Part shown: piece after piece, positions 7,214 through 14,858 of the stretch
Numbering within the stretch: position 1 is the stretch's first letter
How the letters are laid out: each line of letters starts with the position of its first letter
Assembly: GCA_023380675.1 (NCBI GenBank)
Contig: JAMCRS010000405.1
Location: forward strand, 1 to 16,467
DNA from: Chloroflexota bacterium
GTDB lineage: Bacteria; Chloroflexota; Anaerolineae; UBA4142
Reading direction: 5' to 3'
Length of the DNA stretch: 16,467 nt
Program-made: the position numbers and the translations under genes
The notes under the pieces: model-generated
The model's input: the letters and a program-made list of their open reading frames with translations, nothing else
Told to the model about the DNA's origin: nothing
Databases searched by the model: none

Positions 7214-7790
7214 ATTTCGCCTATCCGGGATGCTATGCCCTCTCGAAAGTACTGGAAGAAGTGATGCTGGAGCAGTATTACGTGCAATATGGCGTCGACG
7301 GCTGTTGCCTACGCGCACCCTGGATCATGGAAAAGGACGATTTCAAGTACCAGCTTTCGTTCGGCGATGACGTCTTCGGCGGACCGCGTTGGCGCGACCT
7401 GGTCGGGGCCGAGCAGGCCGACGACTATGTGCGGACGCAGACGATCCCGGTCATGCTCGATCCCGCCGGGTAGCCGGTCAAGCGGAATTTCGTGCACGTG
7501 CAAGACCTGGTCACTGCGATCCTGCTGGCGCTCGACAATCCCCGCTCGCGGCAGCAGACGTTCAACATTTGCATGGATGAGCCGGTGGATTACGGACAAG
7601 TGGGACGCTATCTGGTGGAGAGCCGAGGATTGCGAACGGTGGAAATCGCGACGCCCTATTACTCGATGTGGCTGGACAACGCAAAGGCCAAGTTTCTCCT
7701 GGGCTGGCGCCCAGAATACGACCTCAAGAGGATGATCGATTCAGACTGGGAATACAAACGCGCGCCGGACGAACCTGGATCCAACGGCCG
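7214..7790 (+). pseudogene. NAD-dependent sugar epimerase/dehydratase remnant (extended SDR)
   Basis: One plus-strand frame reads as the C-terminal two thirds of an NAD-dependent epimerase/dehydratase. It starts around the catalytic YxxxK (CYALSKVLEEVMLEQYY), continues with CCLRAPWIMEKDDFKY, DDVFGGPRWRDLV, RNFVHVQDLVTAILLALD, FNICMDEPVDYGQVGRYL and FLLGWRPEYDL, and ends near DSDWEYKRAPDEP. The Rossmann NAD-binding half is missing; upstream the frame meets TAA and the regulator's promoter. An in-frame TAG at 7471-7473 (PAG-stop-PVKRNF) interrupts the remaining part, probably replacing a Glu, Gln or Arg codon. No start codon or ribosome site precedes it. The 3' end runs into the convergent amidohydrolase gene. 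Relatives of this protein sit in sugar-catabolism clusters, so it may be the leftover of an adjoining pathway gene. Confidence 0.82.
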
Positions 7791-7791
7791 A

Positions 7792-9558
7792 TCAGGCTTG
7801 GTGAACCACTTTCCCGCCCACCATGGTCAGGTCGATGGTCAGGCCAAGAATATCCGCCGAGGCAACGGTGTAGGGATTGTCGTGCCAGACGATCAGGTCG
7901 GCGAACTTGCCCGGCTCTAAGGAGCCCTTCTTGTTCTCCGCAAAGTCTGCGTACGCGCCGGCCATGGTGTGCGCATACAGCGCCTCGTCGATGGTCATGG
8001 CCTGCTCGGGACCGACGGGCTTTTTCGAAGGCGAGGCGCGCACGATGCTTGCATACAGCGTGGTCTGGGGGTCCCACCACGGCATCGAGGGCGCGTCGGA
8101 GCTGAGACACAGCGGCACGCCCATGTCCAGCCAGGTGCGGGTGGGGATTGCGCGCTGCGTGCGTTCCTCGCCCCAGATCCTGAACATCCCATCCGCGAAT
8201 GCGCGGATGAGGGTGGGCTGCGTGGAGATCACAACGCCGAGATCTTTCTCGCGCTGCAGAGCCTCGGGCGTGTTCAGAACAGAGTGTTCGATGCGGTGCC
8301 GCGGGTCGGGCCGCGGATTGGCCTTCATCGCCGCCTCGATGGCATCCAGCGCCATATCCACTGCCGCATCGCCGCCGGTGTGGATGGCGACCTGGTATCC
8401 CCCATCGTGGAAGGCACGCACGGCCTCATTCAAGTCCTTGGGCTTCCAAATGGGGATGTCCCACGCGATGCCGTTGTGGGGCTCGTGGGTGAACGAAGCT
8501 TCCAGGGCGCCGTCCGCCTGAAACTTTGCCCCGGCGAAGTGCATATAGTCGTCCTCGTAGCGCATGGCCTCGAGCGCTTCGACGCGCCCATCCAACTCCT
8601 GGATGTACTCAAGGACGTTCATCACCTGGCCGCGAATGGTCATCTCGCCACGGCGTGCGAGATTGAAGTAGGCCTGCATGCGATCCATATCACGCGCATA
8701 CACATCCTGGAAGCTGGTAACCCCCATAGAGGCGAACTTGGCCTGCGGGTTTAGAATGCTCATTTCCATCGTCTTCAGGTCAAGCAGGTCTGGCGGCCAC
8801 AGCCGGCGGAAATAGTCCATAGCCGGGTGATTCAACACCGTGCCACTGGGATCGCCGTTGGCCTCGCGCAAAAAGCGGCCGTTACCCGGGTCCGGTGTGC
8901 TTGCAGTCACGCCGGCCATTTCAAGAGCCAGGCTGTTGACCACGGCCATGTGCCCGCCCTGGTTGATCAGCATAACCGGATGTTTCGGCGAGACCGGATC
9001 GAGGTCGTGCTTGTTCGGACTGCGTCCGTCAAAGGTCACCCATCCGGCACCAGCCACCCACTCACCGGGCGGCGTCCGGGCGATCCATTCTGCGACCTTC
9101 GCCTGCATCTGCTCGACGGTGAAGACCGCCGGCCAGCTGACATCGACGTACGCGGTGCCGAGAAGACCGCAGGCGCTCAAGTGGCAGTGCGCGTCGATGA
9201 GGCCGGGAGTCACGGTGCGCCCGCGCAGGTCGATGACCTTTGAGCTTGCTCCGGACATGCCGCGCACGGCCTGGTCCTCGCCGGCCAGCAGAATCAGCCC
9301 ATTCTTGATGGCCAGTGCTTTCACTGCGGTGCGCTTGGCATCCATGGTAACGATGTTCCCGTTCACCAGGATGGTATCCGCAGCCTCGCCCGGGGGCAAA
9401 GTGGGGGGTGGTACCGTGGGGCTGACCGGCGTTGGAACTGCGGTCAGCTCAAGCAGCTTTGAGCCGCCTCCGCAGGCCAAGGTAGCTCCACCCAATGCTG
9501 CTGCACTAAGCTTGAGAAAGTCTCGGCGGGTCAAGGTGTGCTTGTGATTCTGGCACAT
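7792..9558 (-). CDS. Exported YtcJ-type amidohydrolase (Amidohydro_3), Tat lipoprotein
   Basis: A 588-residue metal-dependent hydrolase of the YtcJ/Amidohydro_3 family. The N-terminus has a twin-arginine signal (RRDFLK at 11-16), a hydrophobic stretch and a lipobox TLAC with C29, followed by a Pro/Thr/Val-rich linker to about residue 57. This predicts Tat export of the folded protein and lipid anchoring. The catalytic barrel shows HCH at 124-126, GGHMAVVNS near 203, the candidate bridging lysine K345 (AKFQADGA), H393 (IHTGGD), H425 (IEHS) and D488 (SSDAP), so all expected metal ligands are present. The C-terminal strands KFADLIVWHDNP are typical. The ATG at 9558 was chosen for GGAG 7 nt upstream and the correctly placed signal. 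Substrates of this family are poorly known (amides, carbamates, N-acyl amino acids). Confidence 0.88.
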   Translation of the reverse strand: MCQNHKHTLTRRDFLKLSAAALGGATLACGGGSKLLELTAVPTPVSPTVPPPTLPPGEAADTILVNGNIVTMDAKRTAVKALAIKNGLILLAGEDQAVRGMSGASSKVIDLRGRTVTPGLIDAHCHLSACGLLGTAYVDVSWPAVFTVEQMQAKVAEWIARTPPGEWVAGAGWVTFDGRSPNKHDLDPVSPKHPVMLINQGGHMAVVNSLALEMAGVTASTPDPGNGRFLREANGDPSGTVLNHPAMDYFRRLWPPDLLDLKTMEMSILNPQAKFASMGVTSFQDVYARDMDRMQAYFNLARRGEMTIRGQVMNVLEYIQELDGRVEALEAMRYEDDYMHFAGAKFQADGALEASFTHEPHNGIAWDIPIWKPKDLNEAVRAFHDGGYQVAIHTGGDAAVDMALDAIEAAMKANPRPDPRHRIEHSVLNTPEALQREKDLGVVISTQPTLIRAFADGMFRIWGEERTQRAIPTRTWLDMGVPLCLSSDAPSMPWWDPQTTLYASIVRASPSKKPVGPEQAMTIDEALYAHTMAGAYADFAENKKGSLEPGKFADLIVWHDNPYTVASADILGLTIDLTMVGGKVVHQA

Positions 9559-9665
9559 GGTGTCTCTCCTCTCTTTGCCCAAAGCGGGCAACACACCTAA
9601 CAGAGACGACGCCCCAACCGCTTTTCATACGGCGAGCAATTGAATGAACTAGGCGCACCTGCATC

Positions 9666-9694
9666 AGTATACAACGAACGTGTACTGGAAACAA
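9666..9694 (-). promoter_or_regulatory. Promoter candidate for the YtcJ-type amidohydrolase
   Basis: Minus strand TTGTTT (9689-9694), 17-bp spacer, TATACT (9666-9671). The -10 matches 5 of 6 consensus bases and the -35 matches 3 of 6, with ideal spacing. It would give a leader of about 100 nt. One copy of the 11-bp repeat lies on each side of it. Confidence 0.45.
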
Positions 9695-9919
9695 ATGACT
9701 AACCGAGCAATTGACGAGGAAGGTTGGGGTCCGTGAACCGCCCAAAGCGATTGAGGGCGGCTTCGCCAACGCGTTACCTTGGCGCGGCTTGAGCCGCTCG
9801 ATAAGCCTCGGCAACGGCCCAGGGCGGAGGCAGCGCGCTGCTTAAAGTACTATGCCGGCGACCGGCCGCAGCGCCTCGCGGCGATGCGATCCGGTCGCAA
9901 GTTCTTCGCGGTCGATGTT

Positions 9920-9948
9920 TTGGGGCATGGAGGGGATTGGAATATAAT
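9920..9948 (+). promoter_or_regulatory. Promoter of fabH, probably giving a leaderless mRNA
   Basis: A perfect TATAAT at 9943-9948 lies only 7 nt before the fabH ATG (9956), with TTGGGG (9920-9925) at 17-bp spacing as a weak -35. Transcription would begin at or next to the A of the ATG, so the message would have no 5' leader. No Shine-Dalgarno sequence lies at normal distance; GGAGGGG is about 20 nt upstream and would not be transcribed. Confidence 0.5.
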
Positions 9949-9955
9949 CAACGAC

Positions 9956-11107
9956 ATGCTGAATGCACAGATCATCGGGTGGGGCAAATACCTCCCCAAC
10001 ACAATCGTAACGAACGTGGAACTCGCCCAGTCCGCCGGCGTAGACGCCGAGTGGGTCAAGTCGCGCACCGGCATCGAAGAGCGTCATATCGCTGAGCCAA
10101 AACAAGCGAGCGCGGAGATGGCCGTGCAGGCCGCACGCGCCGCGCTTGAACGCGCGGACATTTCTGCCTCGCAGCTGAACCTCGTCATTGTCGCGACGAG
10201 CACGCCTGACTATCTCTTTCCGGCAACCGCCTGCCTGGTGCAGGACGCACTCGGCGCGCACAACGCGGGCGCATTCGATCTAGGCGCGGGGTGCTCCGGT
10301 TTTGTGTACGCACTCGTCGTCGCCGACCAGTTCATCCGGACCGGCGCGTATCACCACATCCTGGTCGTCGGAGTCGAGACCACTTCGCGTGTCATTGACC
10401 GGCGAGACAAGAGCATTTGTGCGTATTTCGGAGACGGCGCGGGCGCAGTCGTCCTCACCGGCAGCGAGCAAGCCGGCGGACTCTTGTCCTTTTCGTTGAG
10501 CGCGGACGGTTCCGGGGGCGATCTATTGATACTGCCGGGCGGCGGTACCCGGAACCCACAGAGCCCAGAGGTGCTGGAACGGGGCTGGCATTTCGCTCGG
10601 ATGGATGGACGCGGCGTCTCCCGGTACGGGTTGCGCGCGATGCCGTGGCTGGCACGCGACGCGCTGCGCAAGGCGCACCTGACGATCGAAGACATCGACC
10701 TCTTCATCCCGCACCAGACGAATGCGACGATGATCCGGCAGGTCGCGGAGCGGCTGCACGTGCCCGAATGCAAGACCCTCGTGAACGTTTCGCACTATGC
10801 CAACATATCGGCCGCGGCGATTCCGGTGTCGCTGTGCGACGCGATCCAAGCCGGCCGCATTCACCCGGGCGACCGGCTCCTCATCGCGGTCTCCGGCGCC
10901 GGGTTGACCTCGGCGAGTCTCGTCTGGCAGTGGACGCCGCCGTCGCTGAAACCGATGCCCTTTGTCAAACGATTCCTGCACGCGCTGTGGGACGCGCAAG
11001 CCGCGTTTCGCTCACGCCTGTTCCGCCTGGAGCATCGGCTCGACACCCTCACGCCGACCCAGGAGGAAGAGGCAGCGGAGCCGCCCGAACACAGCGAACG
11101 ACAGTGA
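9956..11107 (+). CDS. fabH: 3-oxoacyl-ACP synthase III (FabH-like) with C-terminal extension
   Basis: A 383-residue thiolase-fold enzyme of the KAS III family, which condenses an acyl-CoA with malonyl-ACP to begin fatty acid synthesis, or catalyses a related condensation. The N-terminus (IIGWGKYLPN, VKSRTGIEERHIA) is typical. The catalytic triad is intact: C113 in LGAGCSGFVYAL, H253 in IPHQTNATMI and N283 in SHYANISAAA. GDGAGAVVL (159-167) and SGAGLTSASLVWQW close the core at about residue 327. Residues 330-383 form an additional charged, probably helical tail ending in an acidic stretch; ordinary FabH proteins stop at about 320-330. It stands alone, divergent from the amidohydrolase, without other fatty-acid genes nearby, so a specialised role (branched or secondary-lipid starter units) is possible. 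The ATG at 9956 was chosen because homology begins there. Confidence 0.88.
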   Translation: MLNAQIIGWGKYLPNTIVTNVELAQSAGVDAEWVKSRTGIEERHIAEPKQASAEMAVQAARAALERADISASQLNLVIVATSTPDYLFPATACLVQDALGAHNAGAFDLGAGCSGFVYALVVADQFIRTGAYHHILVVGVETTSRVIDRRDKSICAYFGDGAGAVVLTGSEQAGGLLSFSLSADGSGGDLLILPGGGTRNPQSPEVLERGWHFARMDGRGVSRYGLRAMPWLARDALRKAHLTIEDIDLFIPHQTNATMIRQVAERLHVPECKTLVNVSHYANISAAAIPVSLCDAIQAGRIHPGDRLLIAVSGAGLTSASLVWQWTPPSLKPMPFVKRFLHALWDAQAAFRSRLFRLEHRLDTLTPTQEEEAAEPPEHSERQ

Positions 11108-11229
11108 CCTCCTGCGCGGGATTCGCGAAAAGCGATCGAGGCAAATCCCACGGCCGATGATGCGGTCGCGCCGAGCGGATCCATGGCGCTTTCTGGTAGG
11201 GCGCATCGTCCACGTCAACGTGCCAGCCT

Positions 11230-11835
11230 TTTCTCGACCCGATCGCGCCTGGCCCGTCCTCTCCGCTGGCACCGTCAAAGCATGCGAAGAATCTCTTCTG
11301 ATTCCCAAGCCTGACACTCTCTTCCGCTTACGTCGGCAAGCACCCCACGTCTTCTGCAGTCACAGTTCGCCCGACAGCGGCGCATGTCCCATAGTGTCTT
11401 CGGAGCACGCCGCTCTGGTACTGCTGCTGGCATTAGAGAATGGCCTGCAGGGACAGAGCGTATTCACGGCGAATTGTTCATTTCGGGCGACGAGGTCTCC
11501 CACCGATGAATGGGCGACCAGACAACGTCGACGCGCTGCCGTTCGGACACGAGCCGCGCTTTTCGATCCGAGATCGCGATAGCAAATGCGGAGAAGCCTT
11601 GACGCGGCTGACCGTAGGATTGTCCATCGGAAACTTGGAATCGCTTTACCGTGCTCCGAAAGCAAACGCGGTCAGCCTGTGGCTACTGAGCTGCGTAGGG
11701 AAAGAACGTCTCGCTCGCATGCGGGAGGTTGGGGAAGTAACCTCTGTATCGCATTTTGAAGGGGCACGAGGATTACCTTAATCGAGCACGACCGCACCGA
11801 GGAATCGAGGATCAGATTCGCGAAGGGAGCAAGTC
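11230..11835 (+). pseudogene. Degraded DDE/integrase-core transposase
   Basis: Fragments of an rve-type transposase lie in order on the plus strand but in different frames. At 11230-11347 one frame reads DRAWPVLSAGTVK and SLLIPKPDTLFRLRRQ, resembling the IVKPDTVxRWHRQ region (weaker evidence). From about 11464, SRRIVHF is followed after a shift by RSPTDEWATRQ, then back in the first frame by DALPFGHEPRFSIRDRDSKCG (a catalytic Asp region) and YRAPKANAV. A last shift near 11756 leads to DYLNRARPHRGIEDQI, the family's C-terminal signature. The catalytic Glu after PKANA is lost. The distance between the first and second blocks implies an internal deletion of roughly 200 bp. No terminal inverted repeats or target duplications were found by eye. 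The exact IS family (IS3- or IS481-like) is uncertain. Confidence 0.72.
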
Positions 11836-11871
11836 AAGCCCGGAGAGGTTAGGGAGAGTCAAGATTGCTGA

Positions 11872-13350
11872 TCAGAACTTGCGAGACCACTCTTTCGGCC
11901 AGCGTTCGACGACCACCTTTGTCTGCGTAAAGAATTCGACCGCGTGTTTGCCCTGGCCGTGTAGAATGCCGAAGAAACTTTGCTTCCAGCCGCTGAAGGG
12001 GAAGAATGCCATCGGCGCGGCGACGCCCACGTTGATACCTACGTTGCCCGCCTCTACCTCATAGCGGAATTTGCGAGCGGCGGCGCCGCTGCTCGTGAAC
12101 AGACACGCCATATTACCATAGTTGCCTCGATTGACGAGACGGATAGCGTCATCCACCGTGTCCACATGGATCAATCCAAGCACTGGGCCGAAAACTTCTG
12201 TCCGCGCGATTTCGCTGTCCGCTGGTACCTTTCGCAAGACAGTTGGGCGCACAAAGTAGCCACCCTCGTAGCCTTGAATCTCCGCGCCACGACCATCTAC
12301 GAGCATGCGTGCACCCTCGTCCAAGCCTTTCTGAATGAGACCCTCGATACGTGCCTTGCTCCAAGCGGTGATCACCGGCCCCATTTCCACTTTCTCATCC
12401 AAACCGCAGCCCACCATACGCTTCGCTGCCGCATTCGCAATCGCATCGGCGAACGTATCTCCGGCTTCTCCGACCGTGATCGCAAGCGAGGCGGCGAGAC
12501 AACGTTGTCCCGCACAGCCGAACGCGCTGTCGGCGACGATGCGCGTGGTTGTCTCCATCTCGGCGTCGGGGAGGATAATGACCGGATTCTTTGCGCCCCC
12601 TTGCGCCTGCACACGCTTGCCGTTCGCCGACGCGCGGCCGTAGATGTGCCGAGCGACTGGCGTGGAACCGACGAACGTGACGCCGCGAATGAGCGGGTGA
12701 TCGAGAATGGCGTTCACGCTGTCCGCCCCACCGTGCACCATATTCACGACGCCCTTGGGGAATCCGACGCTTTTCATCAATTCGAACACCCGCGTCATGG
12801 TGAGCGGTGTGCGCTCAGACGGCTTGACGATGTAGGTGTTGCCGCACGCGAGCGCATAGGGCATAAACCAGAACGGAATCATGCCGGGGAAATTGAAGGG
12901 GGCGATCGTCGTACAGACACCGACGGGCTGCCGGATCATGAGTTCATCAATTCCGGGCGCGACGTCTTCGGAGAAATCTCCCTGTATCAACGTGGGAATG
13001 CCGCAAGCCACTTCTACGTTCTCGATCGCGCGGCGCATTTCGCCACGCGCCTCGCCCAGGGTCTTGCCATTCTCTTGCGTGATCAGACGCGACAGCTCTT
13101 CAAAGCAGCCCTCGAGCGCGTATTTCAGCTTGAATAGAAACTGGACTCGGTCCGTCGGCGGTGTCCGACGCCAGTCGTCGAGTGCGGCGTGTGCCGCTAG
13201 CGCGGCCTGGTCCACATCAGCCGCGGGCGACAGAGGCACTCGTCCCAGAACTGCCGTCGTCGCCGGATCGACGACGTCGAGGCACTCGGTCGCACTTGAC
13301 GTGTGCCACTCACCGTCGACGTAGTTGCTAAGGAGGTTGTTCTTGTCCGT
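11872..13350 (-). CDS. mmsA: CoA-acylating methylmalonate-semialdehyde dehydrogenase (MmsA/IolA type), start codon missing
   Basis: An aldehyde dehydrogenase converting (methyl)malonate semialdehyde plus CoA and NAD to propionyl- or acetyl-CoA and CO2, at the end of valine, beta-alanine or inositol breakdown. Subfamily marks are [40 protein letters not shown], the catalytic Cys in GCAGQRCLA (residue 284 counted from 13350), EVFGPVL and [13 protein letters not shown]. Homology runs upstream through [14 protein letters not shown] and [14 protein letters not shown] to about 13350, but this frame has no ATG, GTG or TTG before a TAG upstream. The minus strand reads GGGGAGCAAGGCATACGGAC: one G inserted after AT would give ATG ACG GAC, 6 nt behind GGGGAG. 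The first usable in-frame start is a GTG at 13239, which would lose 37 conserved residues. It lies downstream of the E2 gene on the same strand. Confidence 0.85.
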   Translation of the reverse strand, partial: TDKNNLLSNYVDGEWHTSSATECLDVVDPATTAVLGRVPLSPAADVDQAALAAHAALDDWRRTPPTDRVQFLFKLKYALEGCFEELSRLITQENGKTLGEARGEMRRAIENVEVACGIPTLIQGDFSEDVAPGIDELMIRQPVGVCTTIAPFNFPGMIPFWFMPYALACGNTYIVKPSERTPLTMTRVFELMKSVGFPKGVVNMVHGGADSVNAILDHPLIRGVTFVGSTPVARHIYGRASANGKRVQAQGGAKNPVIILPDAEMETTTRIVADSAFGCAGQRCLAASLAITVGEAGDTFADAIANAAAKRMVGCGLDEKVEMGPVITAWSKARIEGLIQKGLDEGARMLVDGRGAEIQGYEGGYFVRPTVLRKVPADSEIARTEVFGPVLGLIHVDTVDDAIRLVNRGNYGNMACLFTSSGAAARKFRYEVEAGNVGINVGVAAPMAFFPFSGWKQSFFGILHGQGKHAVEFFTQTKVVVERWPKEWSRKF

Positions 13351-13527
13351 ATGCCTTGCTCCCCTGTACGTGCTCCTTTGCTAGGATGAATCGATTTGCA
13401 CGATTCAGGGCCGGCTTGCCCGTTCCCTCCTACAAACCGGTAGTCCGCGTCTCAATGAGATGATTGGCAGTGCGCCGCATGGCGTATGGCTCCCTTATCC
13501 CCACCTCGCAATCCAAACCGCGACCGG

Positions 13528-14847
13528 TCAGGCGAGGAGTTGATATGGATTCTCCAGGGATTGCTTCAGATCCCGAAGAAAAGCCGCCGCTGTGGCTCCA
13601 TCGACTGCGCGATGGTCGACGATAAGCGTTGTTCTCATTATCGGCCGCAATACGAGCGTCCCGTCGATACCCGCTGGCGTATCTACAATGGCCCCTACCG
13701 TTAAGATCCCGACCTCGGGCGGATTGAGAATGGCAGTAAATTGCTCGACGCCGAGCATCCCCAGGTTGGACAGGGTAAACGTGCTGCCCTTTGTCTCGGG
13801 CAACTTGAGCATACCCGCGCGCGCTCGTTCCGTCAGGTCGCTCAATTCGGTCTGAATCATCGACAATCCCTTTCGCTCGACGCTGCGGATGACGGGGACG
13901 ACCAGACCATCGTCCAGCGCCACCGCAATGCCAAGATGGACTGAGGCGAACTCGTGTATCTCGCCCTGCGTCACGTGCGCGTTGAGCCGCGAGTGTCTTA
14001 TCAGGTTGGATCCAACCACCTTGGCCAGGACTGCCGTGGTTGTCAGGTTGTGCTCCGTCTGAGACAGAATCAGCGGTCCCACGCGCTCGATGAGACGGCG
14101 CACCTCCGTCATGTCGGCCGAGATGGTGAGCGCGATGTGCGGGGCGGTCTGGTAGCTGGCTTGCAGTCTTTGAGCAATGACCTGGCGGACGCCTTCGATT
14201 GGGACGACACGATACTCATCACTCGCCGCCGGAGGCTTTTGGGCAACAGTCGGTTTTGTCTCTGTTACCGCTCGATGCGCGGCCTGGACGTCTGCTGCCA
14301 GCACTGCGCCCCGCAATCCAGAGCCCGCAATGCCAGCTAGCGCCACGCCTGCCTCAGTGGCGAGTCTTCGCGCCTTCGGAGATGCGGAGACCAACTTTGC
14401 GGTCGGTTGCGATTTGCCCGGCGATCCCGCTTGTAATCGAAGATAGGCGAGCACGTCCGCTTTCTCGACCCGGTCCCCTTTCGCGTGAATCAGCCGCAGG
14501 TCCACCCCGTGGTCTTCGGCTAGGTTCTTGGCGACCGGCGTAGCGGACGCTTGAATGTGTTCGCCAGAGACGGAACCGCCCGGAGCCGGCATGGATGCAG
14601 TGGGTTTGTCCTCTTCAGATAGAAGCCGTCCAATTACATGTCCAACCGGGACCCGGTCGCCGGCTCGCGCGATAGGACGTAGTGTACCAGTGGCCTGCGC
14701 CTCGATCTCGACGGCAACCTTGTCCGTCTCAATGAGGAACAACGGCTCCCCTTTGCGGACAAACTCACCCTCGGCCTTGAGCCAATGCACCAATTTGGCT
14801 GTATCTTGCGCCATCTCCATCGCAGGCATAACGATATCGATCGACAC
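13528..14847 (-). CDS. 2-oxoacid dehydrogenase E2 component (dihydrolipoamide acyltransferase)
   Basis: A 439-residue E2 that receives the acyl group from E1 on lipoyl-lysine and transfers it to CoA. Domains in order: a lipoyl domain (residues 2-77, lipoylated K43 in ETDKVAVEIEA), a Pro/Ala-rich linker, a first peripheral-subunit-binding domain (about 100-136, ATPVAKNLAEDHGVDL), a second one (about 154-189, SASPKARRLATEAGVAL), another linker, and the trimer-forming catalytic domain from about 213 with ASVHLGIAVALDDGLVVPVI, STFTLSNLGMLG and the active-site DHRAVDG (411-417, H412 and D416). Two binding domains are unusual; most E2s have one. It starts with GTG 11 bp after the E1 beta stop, with AGAGAGG upstream, so it belongs to the E1-E2 operon. 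Pyruvate, acetoin or branched-chain acids could be the substrate; MmsA downstream hints at valine breakdown. Confidence 0.9.
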   Translation of the reverse strand: MSIDIVMPAMEMAQDTAKLVHWLKAEGEFVRKGEPLFLIETDKVAVEIEAQATGTLRPIARAGDRVPVGHVIGRLLSEEDKPTASMPAPGGSVSGEHIQASATPVAKNLAEDHGVDLRLIHAKGDRVEKADVLAYLRLQAGSPGKSQPTAKLVSASPKARRLATEAGVALAGIAGSGLRGAVLAADVQAAHRAVTETKPTVAQKPPAASDEYRVVPIEGVRQVIAQRLQASYQTAPHIALTISADMTEVRRLIERVGPLILSQTEHNLTTTAVLAKVVGSNLIRHSRLNAHVTQGEIHEFASVHLGIAVALDDGLVVPVIRSVERKGLSMIQTELSDLTERARAGMLKLPETKGSTFTLSNLGMLGVEQFTAILNPPEVGILTVGAIVDTPAGIDGTLVLRPIMRTTLIVDHRAVDGATAAAFLRDLKQSLENPYQLLA

Positions 14848-14858
14848 GCAACCTCTCT

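Larger units (their letters stand above)
9559..9955. other. Divergent intergenic region between ytcJ-like gene and fabH
   Basis: About 400 bp without a supported gene. It contains a minus-strand promoter candidate for the amidohydrolase, an 11-bp direct repeat CGAGCAATTGA (9633-9643 and 9704-9714) with a palindromic CAATTG core, and a plus-strand TATAAT just ahead of fabH. An in-frame TTG-initiated extension of fabH from 9779 shows no FabH-like residues and is taken as non-coding. Confidence 0.5.

Noticed and set aside
9779..9955. N-terminal extension of FabH by 59 residues from a TTG codon
   Set aside because: The added residues do not resemble FabH, and a -10 box lies inside the segment just before the ATG at 9956.
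11360..11665. Minus-strand open frame of 101 codons inside the gene-free gap
   Set aside because: No motif is visible and the plus strand here carries the transposase fragments.
11980..13137. Plus-strand open frame of 385 codons opposite mmsA
   Set aside because: Shadow of the aldehyde dehydrogenase gene; His/Arg-rich translation without any domain, and no ribosome binding site seen.
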